From the NCBI GenBank assembly GCA_002408445.1, contig DHSK01000118.1, positions 1 to 9,585 of the forward strand: 9,585 nucleotides of DNA. The letters are read 5' to 3'. Under the pieces are notes generated by a model, which had not been told where the DNA came from, ran no database searches, and saw only the letters and a program-made list of their open reading frames with translations. Within the stretch, counting starts at the first letter, position 1. The number at the start of each line of letters is the position of its first letter. Shown in pieces: positions 1 to 6,509 of the stretch. The stretch is from Syntrophomonas sp. UBA5288. GTDB taxonomy: Bacteria; Bacillota; Syntrophomonadia; Syntrophomonadales; Syntrophomonadaceae. The position numbers and the translations under genes were made by a program.

Positions 1-648
1 ATTAAAGATTTATCCGATATTTATTATCTTAAAGATCATAGAGATGAACTGATAAGTGATGCCATTACAGGCAGGCCCAACAGTAAAAAGTCTGATACAT
101 CCAAAAGTATAGATAAACTGCTTGCTGCTATCGAAAAATCCAAAGAAAATGATATTGATAGATTAATTAATGGATTTGGGATACGCAATGTTGGCCGGCA
201 AACCGCCATCATATTGAGAGATCATTTTGATGATATGTCTTCTATTGCTAATGCCGGTTGCGACGAACTGCAGAATTTAGAAGGTTTCGGCGCCATCAGT
301 GCTCAGGCCGTATATGAATTTTTTGCCAAAACTGAAACCAGGTATATGCTGGAACGCCTTCAAAAGGCGGACGTTAATATGCAGTCTAAAGCTTCGGCCA
401 GATCAATCGGCAGCAGGTTCCAGGGTAGCACCTTTGTTCTCACCGGAACGCTCCCGACTATGACCAGAGAGGAAGCAGCTCAATTGATTCAAGAAAATGG
501 CGGACGTGTAACGAATAGTGTCTCTAAGAAAACCGCCTATGTGCTGGCCGGGGATAATGCCGGGAGTAAACTTAACAAGGCACAGGATCTTGGCGTCAAA
601 ATTATTTCGGAAGCTGATTTGCTGAAAATGCTTAACTTCAATTCCTAG
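1..648 (+). CDS. ligA: NAD-dependent DNA ligase LigA, C-terminal part (5' end outside window)
   Basis: The frame is open from base 1 to a TAG at 646-648, giving the last 215 residues of a protein usually about 660-670 long; the adenylation, OB-fold and Cys4 zinc parts lie to the left. The enzyme seals DNA nicks using NAD+ during replication and repair. Seen here are helix-hairpin-helix segments (GFGIRNVG at fragment residues 58-65 and LEGFGAIS near 93-100) and a C-terminal BRCT domain (about residues 138-211). The BRCT carries the typical FVLTGTLPTMTREEA opening, the ENGGRV turn and a GSKLNKAQDLG stretch. The region before the first HhH is odd: the usual GFGEKS-type hairpin is replaced by a polar Ser/Lys-rich stretch (about residues 19-37). 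Reading starts inside the gene, so no start can be chosen. The ligase identity is certain; whether it is the only copy in the genome cannot be seen. Confidence 0.95.
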   Translation: MKDLSDIYYLKDHRDELISDAITGRPNSKKSDTSKSIDKLLAAIEKSKENDIDRLINGFGIRNVGRQTAIILRDHFDDMSSIANAGCDELQNLEGFGAISAQAVYEFFAKTETRYMLERLQKADVNMQSKASARSIGSRFQGSTFVLTGTLPTMTREEAAQLIQENGGRVTNSVSKKTAYVLAGDNAGSKLNKAQDLGVKIISEADLLKMLNFNS

Positions 649-652
649 CAAC

Positions 653-672
653 CGCTGGCATCACAACCAGCG
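653..672 (+). terminator. Possible weak hairpin/terminator after ligA
   Basis: A 6-bp perfect inverted repeat (CGCTGG, 8-nt loop, CCAGCG) begins five bases after the ligA stop. Only a short TCTTTA follows instead of a clean U-run, so it may be a weak terminator or merely a stabilising 3' hairpin. Confidence 0.35.
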
Positions 673-924
673 TCTTTAGCGTCCAATCTTAACATTCCCT
701 GTCAAATATTCTGCTGAACCAACATCTATTTTCCTCACACCAATATACCCGAGCTGAAAAAAGGTAATCTAAGAACGATGTACTAAATACGGGTTCGATT
801 AAAAATGCCATGAGATTTTCATACAAATATGGAGATAATTACATAAAAAGACGCGTTATACATAAATTTAGCAAAATATTAATTTTATGGATAAAGCTTT
901 TTTATATTTTAGTTAGAAGAATTT
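673..924. other. AT-rich intergenic stretch with no recognisable gene
   Basis: This is the left part of the roughly 400-base gap between ligA and the alcohol dehydrogenase. It is rich in A and T and has no open frame with a convincing ribosome binding site on either strand. I see no RNA gene, repeat array or insertion-sequence end in it. The signals in the gap lie further right, at 925-1051. Confidence 0.6.
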
Positions 925-952
925 GCAGGAATATCATAGAATTATGTCGAAG
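925..952 (+). promoter_or_regulatory. Sigma-H-like promoter overlapping a Spo0A (0A) box, upstream of the alcohol dehydrogenase
   Basis: GCAGGAATA at 925-933 fits the sigma-H -35 consensus RnAGGAwWW exactly. After a 12-nt spacer, GTCGAAG at 946-952 fits the -10 consensus RnnGAAT except for the last base. The right half also contains TGTCGAA (945-951), which is the 0A box TTCGACA read on the other strand. No good sigma-A promoter was found in the gap. The site lies 100 bases before the alcohol dehydrogenase start and points towards it. This suggests transition-state or stationary-phase control by sigma-H and/or Spo0A. That inference depends on the organism having these regulators. Confidence 0.5.
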
Positions 953-972
953 ATAAAAAAACATAATACAAT

Positions 973-983
973 GGAGAGGTGAT
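973..983 (+). promoter_or_regulatory. Strong orphan Shine-Dalgarno in the leader, with a possible 14-codon ORF
   Basis: GGAGAGGTGAT is close to the ideal anti-16S complement, yet it lies about 70 bases before the alcohol dehydrogenase start. A TTG at 985, five bases after the AGAGG core (975-979), opens a 14-codon frame (TTG then LLANSYCNKPMHN) ending in TGA at 1027-1029. It could be a leader peptide or a relic of an older start. There is no ATG, so translation is uncertain. Confidence 0.3.
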
Positions 984-1000
984 ATTGTTACTGGCAAACT

Positions 1001-1014
1001 CTTATTGCAATAAG
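1001..1014. promoter_or_regulatory. Perfect 14-bp palindrome, candidate operator
   Basis: CTTATTGCAATAAG is identical to its reverse complement over all 14 bases. It sits between the sigma-H-like promoter and the alcohol dehydrogenase start, about 50-60 bases after the -10. This is a plausible place for a dimeric repressor to block transcription. It does not match the Rex-type TTGTGA-N6-TCACAA pattern, and I do not recognise the regulator. Confidence 0.35.
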
Positions 1015-1051
1015 CCGATGCACAACTGAAATAGAAAGGTTGGGTTAAAAA

Positions 1052-2272
1052 ATGTGGGAAACAAAAATGAACATCAATCAGGTAGTTGAAATTCGTAGCA
1101 AAACCCTGTGTTATTTTGGAGTAGGTGCATTGCAAAAAGTAACTGATATCTGCGCTTACCTAAAAAGTACAGGCGTAAAATCAGTACTGGTTACAACTGA
1201 TGAGATAGTTTATAAAGTTACCGGCGTTTGGGAAGTTCTAGAACCAGCCTTAAAGAAGGCCGGTATAAATTATGCTCTTTATACTGGTGTAGTACCTAAT
1301 CCTACCGTTGACGGTATTGATGAAGCGGTTGCTTTGGGCAAGAAGGCAGGTGCCGGTGCAGTTATAGGTATTGGCGGCGGAAGTGCTATTGATACTGGTA
1401 AGAGTGCTGCTGTATTATTACATCCTGATTTTGCTAAATACAATGCTCGCGATCTCTATCTTTTCAAATTCGATGCAACTAAAGCAGTTCCTATTATTGC
1501 TATCAATACTACTCATGGGACCGGAACTGAAGTTGACCGGTTTGCCGTAGCCAGTATTCCTGAATTGGAATACAAACCGGCTCTGGCAGTAGATTGTTTA
1601 TATCCTCAGTTTGCTATTGATGACCCGGCTATTATGAGAGGGTTACCGGTAGGCCAGACCATGTATACCGCGGTTGATGCGTTAAACCATGTAGTCGAAG
1701 CAGCCACATCACTGGCTACCAATCCCTACGTGGTTATGACGGCAGTGGAAACCGGCCGCCTGGTGGCCAAGTACTTGCCGCAGGCAGTAGCACATCCCGA
1801 TGATTTGACAGCCCGTTATTACTTGCTTTATGCATCCATGATAGGCGGAATTTGCTTTGATAATGGCTTGCTGCATTATACTCATGCCATGGAACATCCA
1901 TTAAGCGGAATTAAACCTAACCTGCCCCATGGATTAGGTTTGGGAATGATTTTACCAGCTGTTATCAAAGTTATTTATCCTGCCTGCCCTGAAATCTTAG
2001 CATCAATCTTTGCATCTTACGTACCTGGTTTGAAGGGTGTGGCCGGGGAAGCCGAAATGTGTGCCAAAGGTGTGGAACAGTGGTTGTTCAATGTAGGTGT
2101 AACCGAAAAATTAGCCGATTTTGGATATACCGAAAAAGACCTGGAGAATGCCACCAGATTGACCTTTGAAACACCGTCCTTGAGCTTCCTCTTAAGCGTA
2201 GCACCGGTTAAAGCCACCGAGAAAATTGTAAGAAATATATACATGGAAAGTCTCAAACCAATGTGCAAGTAA
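1052..2272 (+). CDS. Iron-dependent alcohol dehydrogenase (group III)
   Basis: A cytoplasmic NAD(P)-linked alcohol/aldehyde oxidoreductase of 406 residues. The nucleotide-binding half carries GGGSAID (108-114) and a VTTD strand end whose Asp50 corresponds to FucO Asp39, which favours NAD(H). The metal-binding half shows DALNH (Asp209, His213), THAMEH (His278, with the conserved His282) and PHG (His293), the four expected metal ligands. Compared with FucO, the usual TTAGT-type loop reads THGTGTEVDRF (154-164) and the C-terminal GGNPR segment is absent, so it belongs to a different subfamily. The substrate cannot be read from sequence; ethanol, butanol or an aldehyde in fermentative redox balance are possibilities. 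ATG 1052 has GAAAGG 12 bases upstream; ATG 1067 (Met6, with GGGA before it) is an alternative, but the MWETK start looks typical of this subfamily. It is a single-gene unit, with the sigma-H-like site upstream and a strong terminator downstream. Confidence 0.93.
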   Translation: MWETKMNINQVVEIRSKTLCYFGVGALQKVTDICAYLKSTGVKSVLVTTDEIVYKVTGVWEVLEPALKKAGINYALYTGVVPNPTVDGIDEAVALGKKAGAGAVIGIGGGSAIDTGKSAAVLLHPDFAKYNARDLYLFKFDATKAVPIIAINTTHGTGTEVDRFAVASIPELEYKPALAVDCLYPQFAIDDPAIMRGLPVGQTMYTAVDALNHVVEAATSLATNPYVVMTAVETGRLVAKYLPQAVAHPDDLTARYYLLYASMIGGICFDNGLLHYTHAMEHPLSGIKPNLPHGLGLGMILPAVIKVIYPACPEILASIFASYVPGLKGVAGEAEMCAKGVEQWLFNVGVTEKLADFGYTEKDLENATRLTFETPSLSFLLSVAPVKATEKIVRNIYMESLKPMCK

Positions 2273-2324
2273 TTTAAACAAAACCCTAACAATACCATAT
2301 TGCCATAACATAGCGCCTCTCCAG

Positions 2325-2357
2325 GGAGGACCGGCTTACCAGCCTGGTCCTCCTTTT
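2325..2357 (+). terminator. Rho-independent terminator of the alcohol dehydrogenase gene
   Basis: GGAGGACC (2325-2332) pairs perfectly with GGTCCTCC (2346-2353). An inner GGCT/AGCC stem closes a TACC loop, with one bulged T at 2345. TTTTATT follows at once. This is a strong GC-rich hairpin plus U-tract 52 bases after the stop codon. Confidence 0.93.
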
Positions 2358-2368
2358 ATTATGGCTTT

Positions 2369-2396
2369 TTGCTTACATCCGCCTTCCGCGTATAAT
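2369..2396 (+). promoter_or_regulatory. Sigma-A-type promoter for the DUF554 gene
   Basis: TATAAT at 2391-2396 is a perfect -10. TTGCTT (2369-2374) with a 16-nt spacer is an acceptable -35. It lies just after the preceding terminator and about 95 bases before the DUF554 start. Confidence 0.5.
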
Positions 2397-2449
2397 GTAT
2401 TCTTGGTTTTCTCCTTGCTTGAAACCTTCCTTTTTATGTATAGCAAAGG

Positions 2450-2455
2450 TATAAT
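2450..2455 (+). promoter_or_regulatory. Second TATAAT box close to the DUF554 start
   Basis: A perfect TATAAT lies 35 bases before the GTG start. The nearest good -35 (TTGAAA at 2419-2424) is 25 bases away, which is too far. This may be a second promoter that relies on other contacts, or a chance match in AT-rich DNA. Confidence 0.35.
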
Positions 2456-2490
2456 TTTAAATGTATGTTGTATATATAGGAGATTTTTTT

Positions 2491-3180
2491 GTGACAGGTA
2501 CTTTGATAAATACCGGGGCGATACTGGTGGGTGGACTTATCGGGCTGTTTTTGCGTCGGGGTATTCCTGAAAATTACAGTCGCACCGTGCAGGATGCACT
2601 GGGATTGTTAATAATCGTTATTGGTATTCAATATGGCTTTAAAGCAGATAATGTGGCATTGGTGGGATTAAGTCTGGCTATTGGAGCAGTCATAGGCGAA
2701 TGGAGACAATGGGAAGCACGCCTGGAAAATGTGGGTGTTAGATTACAGAAGGCACTGGGGCGGGAAGAAAGTAGCTTTGTAAAGGGATTTGTATCTGCCA
2801 CTCTTTTGTTTATTGTAGGTGCCATGGGAGTAGTCGGAGCACTGGAAGACGGATTAACAGGAAATCACCAGATTTTAATAATAAAAGCTATGCTCGACGG
2901 CATATTTTCCATGTTGTTTTCTGCCAGCATGGGCATAGGTGTATTATTTTCAGCTTTTCCGATCCTGATCTATCAAGGTTCTATCAGTCTGGGCGCAGAA
3001 ATAATCAAACCTCTGCTTACCGATCCTATGTTGAATAACATAACCGCTTTGGGTGGAATTATTATTGCCGGGTTAGGCTTTAATATGCTTGGGCTTACCC
3101 GCATAAAGGTAGGAAACATCCTTCCTGGAATAATAGTTGTACCCCTGCTGATGGCTCTTATAAAGTTCCTTCCCTTTTAA
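2491..3180 (+). CDS. DUF554 family membrane protein (YqgA-like)
   Basis: An integral membrane protein of 229 residues whose biochemical role is not established; a transporter or channel role is sometimes suggested for the family. The start is set at GTG 2491, because TAGGAGAT (2477-2484) lies at the right distance and the protein then opens TGTLINTGAILVGGLIG, the family's usual beginning. An in-frame ATG at 2461 has no ribosome binding site and would add ten unlikely residues. About six to seven hydrophobic segments are visible, at roughly residues 5-21, 35-50, 55-69, 97-118, 135-160, 185-205 and 210-227. A cytosol-like charged stretch (70-95) carries EWRQWE. Conserved-looking features are GALEDG (116-121) and the Lys132/Asp136 pair before a Gly/Ser/Met-rich helix. 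Full family length, with no sign of damage. It forms its own transcription unit between a strong terminator and the gat promoter. Confidence 0.88.
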   Translation: MTGTLINTGAILVGGLIGLFLRRGIPENYSRTVQDALGLLIIVIGIQYGFKADNVALVGLSLAIGAVIGEWRQWEARLENVGVRLQKALGREESSFVKGFVSATLLFIVGAMGVVGALEDGLTGNHQILIIKAMLDGIFSMLFSASMGIGVLFSAFPILIYQGSISLGAEIIKPLLTDPMLNNITALGGIIIAGLGFNMLGLTRIKVGNILPGIIVVPLLMALIKFLPF

Positions 3181-3211
3181 TTAAGCTTAAACATAAAATA
3201 AATGCTGCTAT

Positions 3212-3254
3212 AAAGGCTTAACCTATAAAAAGTTAGGTAAATAAAGGCCTTTTT
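3212..3254 (+). terminator. Hairpin with T-run after the DUF554 gene
   Basis: AAAGGC (3212-3217) pairs with GCCTTT (3247-3252). Inside it, ACCTA (3221-3225) pairs with TAGGT (3234-3238), making a long but imperfect hairpin whose 3' arm runs into TTTTTG. It probably ends DUF554 transcription; its AT-rich, interrupted stem makes it weaker than the terminator at 2325. Its 3' arm overlaps the -35 region of the next promoter. Confidence 0.5.
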
Positions 3255-3262
3255 GATATAAT
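3233..3262 (+). promoter_or_regulatory. Promoter of the gatCAB operon
   Basis: TATAAT at 3257-3262 is a perfect -10. The best -35 is a poor TTAGGT (3233-3238) with an 18-nt spacer. Transcription starting near 3269 would leave a leader of only about 40 bases, too short for a T-box or other riboswitch. Confidence 0.6.
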
Positions 3263-3306
3263 ATTGTGCATAAATATTTTGGATGACGAAAAAGGAGGTA
3301 GCTTAA

Positions 3307-3591
3307 ATGGCTCTGACTATAAAAGAAGTAGAACATGTTGCTTTGCTGGCCCGGCTTAGCTTAAGCGATGAAGAAAAAGCACTATTCAGCCGCCAGCTTA
3401 GTTCGATTCTGGAATATGTTGACCAGTTGAATGAACTCGATACCGATGATGTGGAACCTCTTACCCACATACTTCCGGTTTTTAATGTTTTCCGGGAAGA
3501 TGTAGTCAGACCTGGTTCCGTGCGGGAGGAAATACTCTCCAATGCTCCCCTCCTGGAAGAAAATCAATACAAAGTGCCCAAAATAATGTGA
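3307..3591 (+). CDS. gatC: Asp/Glu-tRNA amidotransferase subunit C
   Basis: The 94-residue small subunit of GatCAB, the complex that converts Glu-tRNA(Gln) and Asp-tRNA(Asn) to Gln-tRNA(Gln) and Asn-tRNA(Asn) in the cytoplasm. GatC wraps around GatA and GatB and stabilises the complex. Typical features are the opening ITIKEVEHVALLARL-like helix (here ALTIKEVEHVALLARLSLSD), the LSSILEYVDQLNELDT helix, and the C-terminal proline-containing tail with VEPLTHILPV and an EEILSNAP segment. The length is normal for the family. The ATG follows AAGGAGGT (3292-3299) with a 7-nt spacer, a strong site. It is the first gene of the operon, with gatA starting 13 bases after its stop. Confidence 0.96.
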   Translation: MALTIKEVEHVALLARLSLSDEEKALFSRQLSSILEYVDQLNELDTDDVEPLTHILPVFNVFREDVVRPGSVREEILSNAPLLEENQYKVPKIM

Positions 3592-3604
3592 CGGAGGTTC
3601 TCTC

Positions 3605-5056
3605 ATGGAATTATTTGAACTGACTTTGCGCGAATTACGGGAGTTGTTGGAACGGAAACAGACATCTTCCACCGAGATTACTACTTCCGTATTAAATAGA
3701 ATAAACCAGGTGGATAAAGAGTTAAAAGCTTTTATTACGCTTAACGATGCCGCAGCACTGGACCAGGCGGCCCAGATTGATGCCCGGGCGGAGTATCCCG
3801 GCATTACAGGTATTCCCTATGCTTTAAAGGATATTTTCTGTACCCGTGGGCTTAGAACCACCTGTTCGTCGCGCATACTGGAGAATTTTGTTCCGGTTTA
3901 TGATGCTCATGTGGTTCAAAAACTGCACAGGGCGAATAGTGTACTGGTAGGTAAACTGAACATGGATGAATTTGCTATGGGTTCAGCGACGGAAAATTCT
4001 GCCTTTTTCCCCACCCATAACCCCTGGGATTTACAGAGAGTGCCGGGTGGCTCTTCCGGCGGCTCAGCCGCAGCGGTCGCAGCCTGTGAAGTACCTTTTA
4101 CTCTGGGCACCGATACCGGAGGGTCCATACGACAACCGGCCTCGTTCTGTGGTATAGTGGGGCTCAAACCTACATATGGCAGAGTATCACGCTGGGGAGT
4201 GATAGCTTTTGCATCTTCACTTGACCAGGTCGGGACCTTTACCCGGGATGTGGAAGACTGTGCCCTGGTCATGAATATAATCGCCGGGCACGACCCTATG
4301 GATTCTACCAGTGTTGAGGTGGAGGTTCCTGATTATACTTCCTTTTTGAATAGAGATGTTAAGGGACTAAAAATAGCCTATCCGCGAGAATACTTTGACG
4401 AAGGGGTGGATTCCGAGATAAAAGCCGCCGTTTTCCGGGCCTTGAAGCAATATGAAAGCATGGGGGCCATAGTCGAGGAGGTTTCCCTGCCGCACAGCAA
4501 ATATGCCTTGCCTGCTTATTATCTGGTAGCTCCGGCTGAAGCCAGCGCCAATCTGGCCCGCTTTGACGGGGTAAGATATGGTTACCGCGACTTCCAGGCT
4601 GAAAATGTAGTGGATATGTTCTCCAATTCCCGGGCGGCCGGGTTTGGGGATGAGGTCAAAAGAAGGATAATGATAGGAACCTATGCCTTAAGTTCGGGCT
4701 ATTATGATGCCTATTATCTTAAAGCTTTAAAAGTACGGCGCTTGATTTATCAGGATTTTGAAACTGTATTTAAAAAATTTGACATAATAGTGTCACCCAC
4801 CACCCCTACTGCTGCTTTTAAACTGGGGGAGGTAAGTGATCCGCTTACTCTGTATATGAACGATATTCTTACCGTACCGGTAAATATGGCTGGTCTGCCG
4901 GGCATTTCAATACCCTGCGGTTTCCATGCGGGACTTCCGCTGGGAATGCAGATTATTGGGCGGGCATTTGATGAAGGGACAATTATACAGGCCGCTCATG
5001 CTTTTGAACAGCAAAACGATTATCATACCGTGCGACCGGCATTGGGGGTGAAATAA
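3605..5056 (+). CDS. gatA: Asp/Glu-tRNA amidotransferase subunit A
   Basis: The glutaminase subunit of GatCAB: it releases ammonia from glutamine and passes it through a channel to GatB. An amidase-signature protein of 483 residues, normal length. The Ser-cisSer-Lys triad is present: Lys75 in YALKD, Ser150 in GGSSGGSAA and nucleophile Ser174 in GTDTGGSIRQPA. These match Staphylococcus aureus GatA Lys79, Ser154 and Ser178 at a constant offset of four. Further family blocks are KLNMDEFAMGS (117-127), GLKPTYGRVSRWG (186-198) and SPTTPTAAF (397-405). The start ATG follows CGGAGGT (3592-3598), which directly abuts the gatC stop, so translation is probably coupled. The gene runs straight into gatB with no gap. 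Confidence 0.98.
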   Translation: MELFELTLRELRELLERKQTSSTEITTSVLNRINQVDKELKAFITLNDAAALDQAAQIDARAEYPGITGIPYALKDIFCTRGLRTTCSSRILENFVPVYDAHVVQKLHRANSVLVGKLNMDEFAMGSATENSAFFPTHNPWDLQRVPGGSSGGSAAAVAACEVPFTLGTDTGGSIRQPASFCGIVGLKPTYGRVSRWGVIAFASSLDQVGTFTRDVEDCALVMNIIAGHDPMDSTSVEVEVPDYTSFLNRDVKGLKIAYPREYFDEGVDSEIKAAVFRALKQYESMGAIVEEVSLPHSKYALPAYYLVAPAEASANLARFDGVRYGYRDFQAENVVDMFSNSRAAGFGDEVKRRIMIGTYALSSGYYDAYYLKALKVRRLIYQDFETVFKKFDIIVSPTTPTAAFKLGEVSDPLTLYMNDILTVPVNMAGLPGISIPCGFHAGLPLGMQIIGRAFDEGTIIQAAHAFEQQNDYHTVRPALGVK

Positions 5057-6505
5057 ATGAGCAAGGATTATGAAATAGTAATTGGTCTTGAGGTACATGC
5101 GGAATTAAAAACCGCCACTAAGATATTTTGTTCCTGTTCAACTGCCTTCGGAGCTGAACCCAATACTCAGGTATGTCCGGTATGTTCCGGGTTTCCGGGT
5201 ATGCTGCCGGTACTGAATAAAAAAGTAGTGGAACTGGCTATTCGCACCGGAATTGCTTTGAATAGTCAGATTGCTGAATACTGCTGTTTTGACCGTAAGA
5301 ATTATTTTTACCCGGACTTGCCTAAAGCATACCAGATATCTCAGTACGCTCTGCCTATTTGCCTTAAAGGTTATTTGGATATAGATGTAGACGGGAAGAA
5401 AAAACGTATCGGTATAACCAGAGCTCATATGGAAGAGGATGCGGGCAAACTTGTACACCAGGGAGACATAACTACCACCCCGTTTTCACTGGTGGATTTA
5501 AATCGTTCCGGTGTACCGTTGCTGGAAATCGTATCTGAGCCTGATATGAGAAGCGCTCAGGAAGCAAGGGCCTATATGGAAAAATTACGTTCCATATTAT
5601 TGTTTGCCGGTGTATCGGACTGCAAGATGCAGGAAGGGTCCCTTCGCTGCGATGCCAATGTGTCGGTAAGACCGTTCAATCAGAAGGAATTTGGAACCCG
5701 GACCGAGATAAAGAACCTTAATTCCTTCCGGGCGCTGGAAAAGGCCATAGAATATGAAGCCAACAGACAGATGGATTTGCTGGAAGATGGGGAAGAGGTT
5801 ATTCAGGAGACCAGGACCTGGGATGAGGAAAAACAGGTCACCAAATCCATGCGTTCCAAAGAAGAAGCACATGACTATCGTTATTTTCCTGAACCGGACT
5901 TGACGCCTATAAAAATAGAACCTGATTGGATTGAAGAAATAAGGAAAGACATGCCGGAACTTCCCGATCAGGCTCAGGCAAGGCTCACTCATTTGGGACT
6001 TTCAGATTATGATGCCGCTTTTCTTACCCTGACACCTGGAAACATGGCTTTCTTTGATGAATGTGTAAGTAAGTATGGTGATGCCAAGGCGGTAGCCAAC
6101 TGGATGATGGGTGAGTTGTACCGGCTTTTGAATCAGGAAAATATAGAGATAGAAGAATGCCTTATAAAACCCGCCCATCTGGCGGCTATGTTAAAGCTGA
6201 TCGATGATGGTACCATAAGCGGCAAGATTGCTAAAACTGTTTTTGAAGATATGTTCAGCAGCGGCAAAGCCCCTGATGCCATCGTAAAAGAGAAGGGGTT
6301 AATACAGGTTTCCGATGAGGCAGCACTGATACCGATTATTGACGATATAATCAGTGCGAATCCCAAAGTAGTTGAAGATTACAAGAATGGCAAAGAAAAA
6401 GCGGCCGGCTTTTTTGTCGGCCAAGTTATGAAAGCCACCCGGGGAAAGGCAAATCCAGCTATTGTAAACAAGTTGCTTAAAGAAAAATTGGGGAGGGAGA
6501 TTTAA
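5057..6505 (+). CDS. gatB: Asp/Glu-tRNA amidotransferase subunit B
   Basis: The tRNA-binding and kinase subunit of GatCAB. It phosphorylates the Glu or Asp carried on tRNA and transfers ammonia to it. 482 residues, full length. The cradle domain opens with IGLEVHAEL (9-17) and carries a four-cysteine zinc-type set, Cys25, Cys27, Cys40 and Cys43 (CSC and CPVC). Other landmarks are ITRAHMEEDAGKL (120-132), the DLNRSGVPLLEIVSEPD block (147-163), CDANVSVRP (198-206), GTRTEIKNLNSF (213-224) and the DYRYFPEPDL block (273-282). The helical YqeY-like tail (about 330-480) binds the tRNA elbow and ends in TRGKANPAIVNKLL. The ATG is immediately after the gatA TAA, with GGGGGTGA (5044-5051) as ribosome binding site inside gatA. 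This is a tightly coupled arrangement. Confidence 0.98.
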   Translation: MSKDYEIVIGLEVHAELKTATKIFCSCSTAFGAEPNTQVCPVCSGFPGMLPVLNKKVVELAIRTGIALNSQIAEYCCFDRKNYFYPDLPKAYQISQYALPICLKGYLDIDVDGKKKRIGITRAHMEEDAGKLVHQGDITTTPFSLVDLNRSGVPLLEIVSEPDMRSAQEARAYMEKLRSILLFAGVSDCKMQEGSLRCDANVSVRPFNQKEFGTRTEIKNLNSFRALEKAIEYEANRQMDLLEDGEEVIQETRTWDEEKQVTKSMRSKEEAHDYRYFPEPDLTPIKIEPDWIEEIRKDMPELPDQAQARLTHLGLSDYDAAFLTLTPGNMAFFDECVSKYGDAKAVANWMMGELYRLLNQENIEIEECLIKPAHLAAMLKLIDDGTISGKIAKTVFEDMFSSGKAPDAIVKEKGLIQVSDEAALIPIIDDIISANPKVVEDYKNGKEKAAGFFVGQVMKATRGKANPAIVNKLLKEKLGREI

Positions 6506-6509
6506 GATT

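Noticed and set aside
788..800. GGGTTCGATT resembles the T-loop of a tRNA, hinting at a tRNA remnant or attachment site
   Set aside because: No matching T-stem and no acceptor, anticodon or D arms can be formed around it; probably chance.
902..1135. 77-codon minus-strand ORF across the alcohol dehydrogenase leader
   Set aside because: It is a shadow frame over the leader and the N-terminus, with no family resemblance and no ribosome binding site seen.
2361..2570. 69-codon + strand ORF starting right after the alcohol dehydrogenase terminator
   Set aside because: No ribosome binding site, it spans the DUF554 promoter region and overlaps the true DUF554 gene in another frame; its composition is not protein-like.
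3181..3306. Possible T-box or other riboswitch before gatC
   Set aside because: The predicted leader is only about 40 bases and no T-box GGTGG-type element or specifier stem is present.
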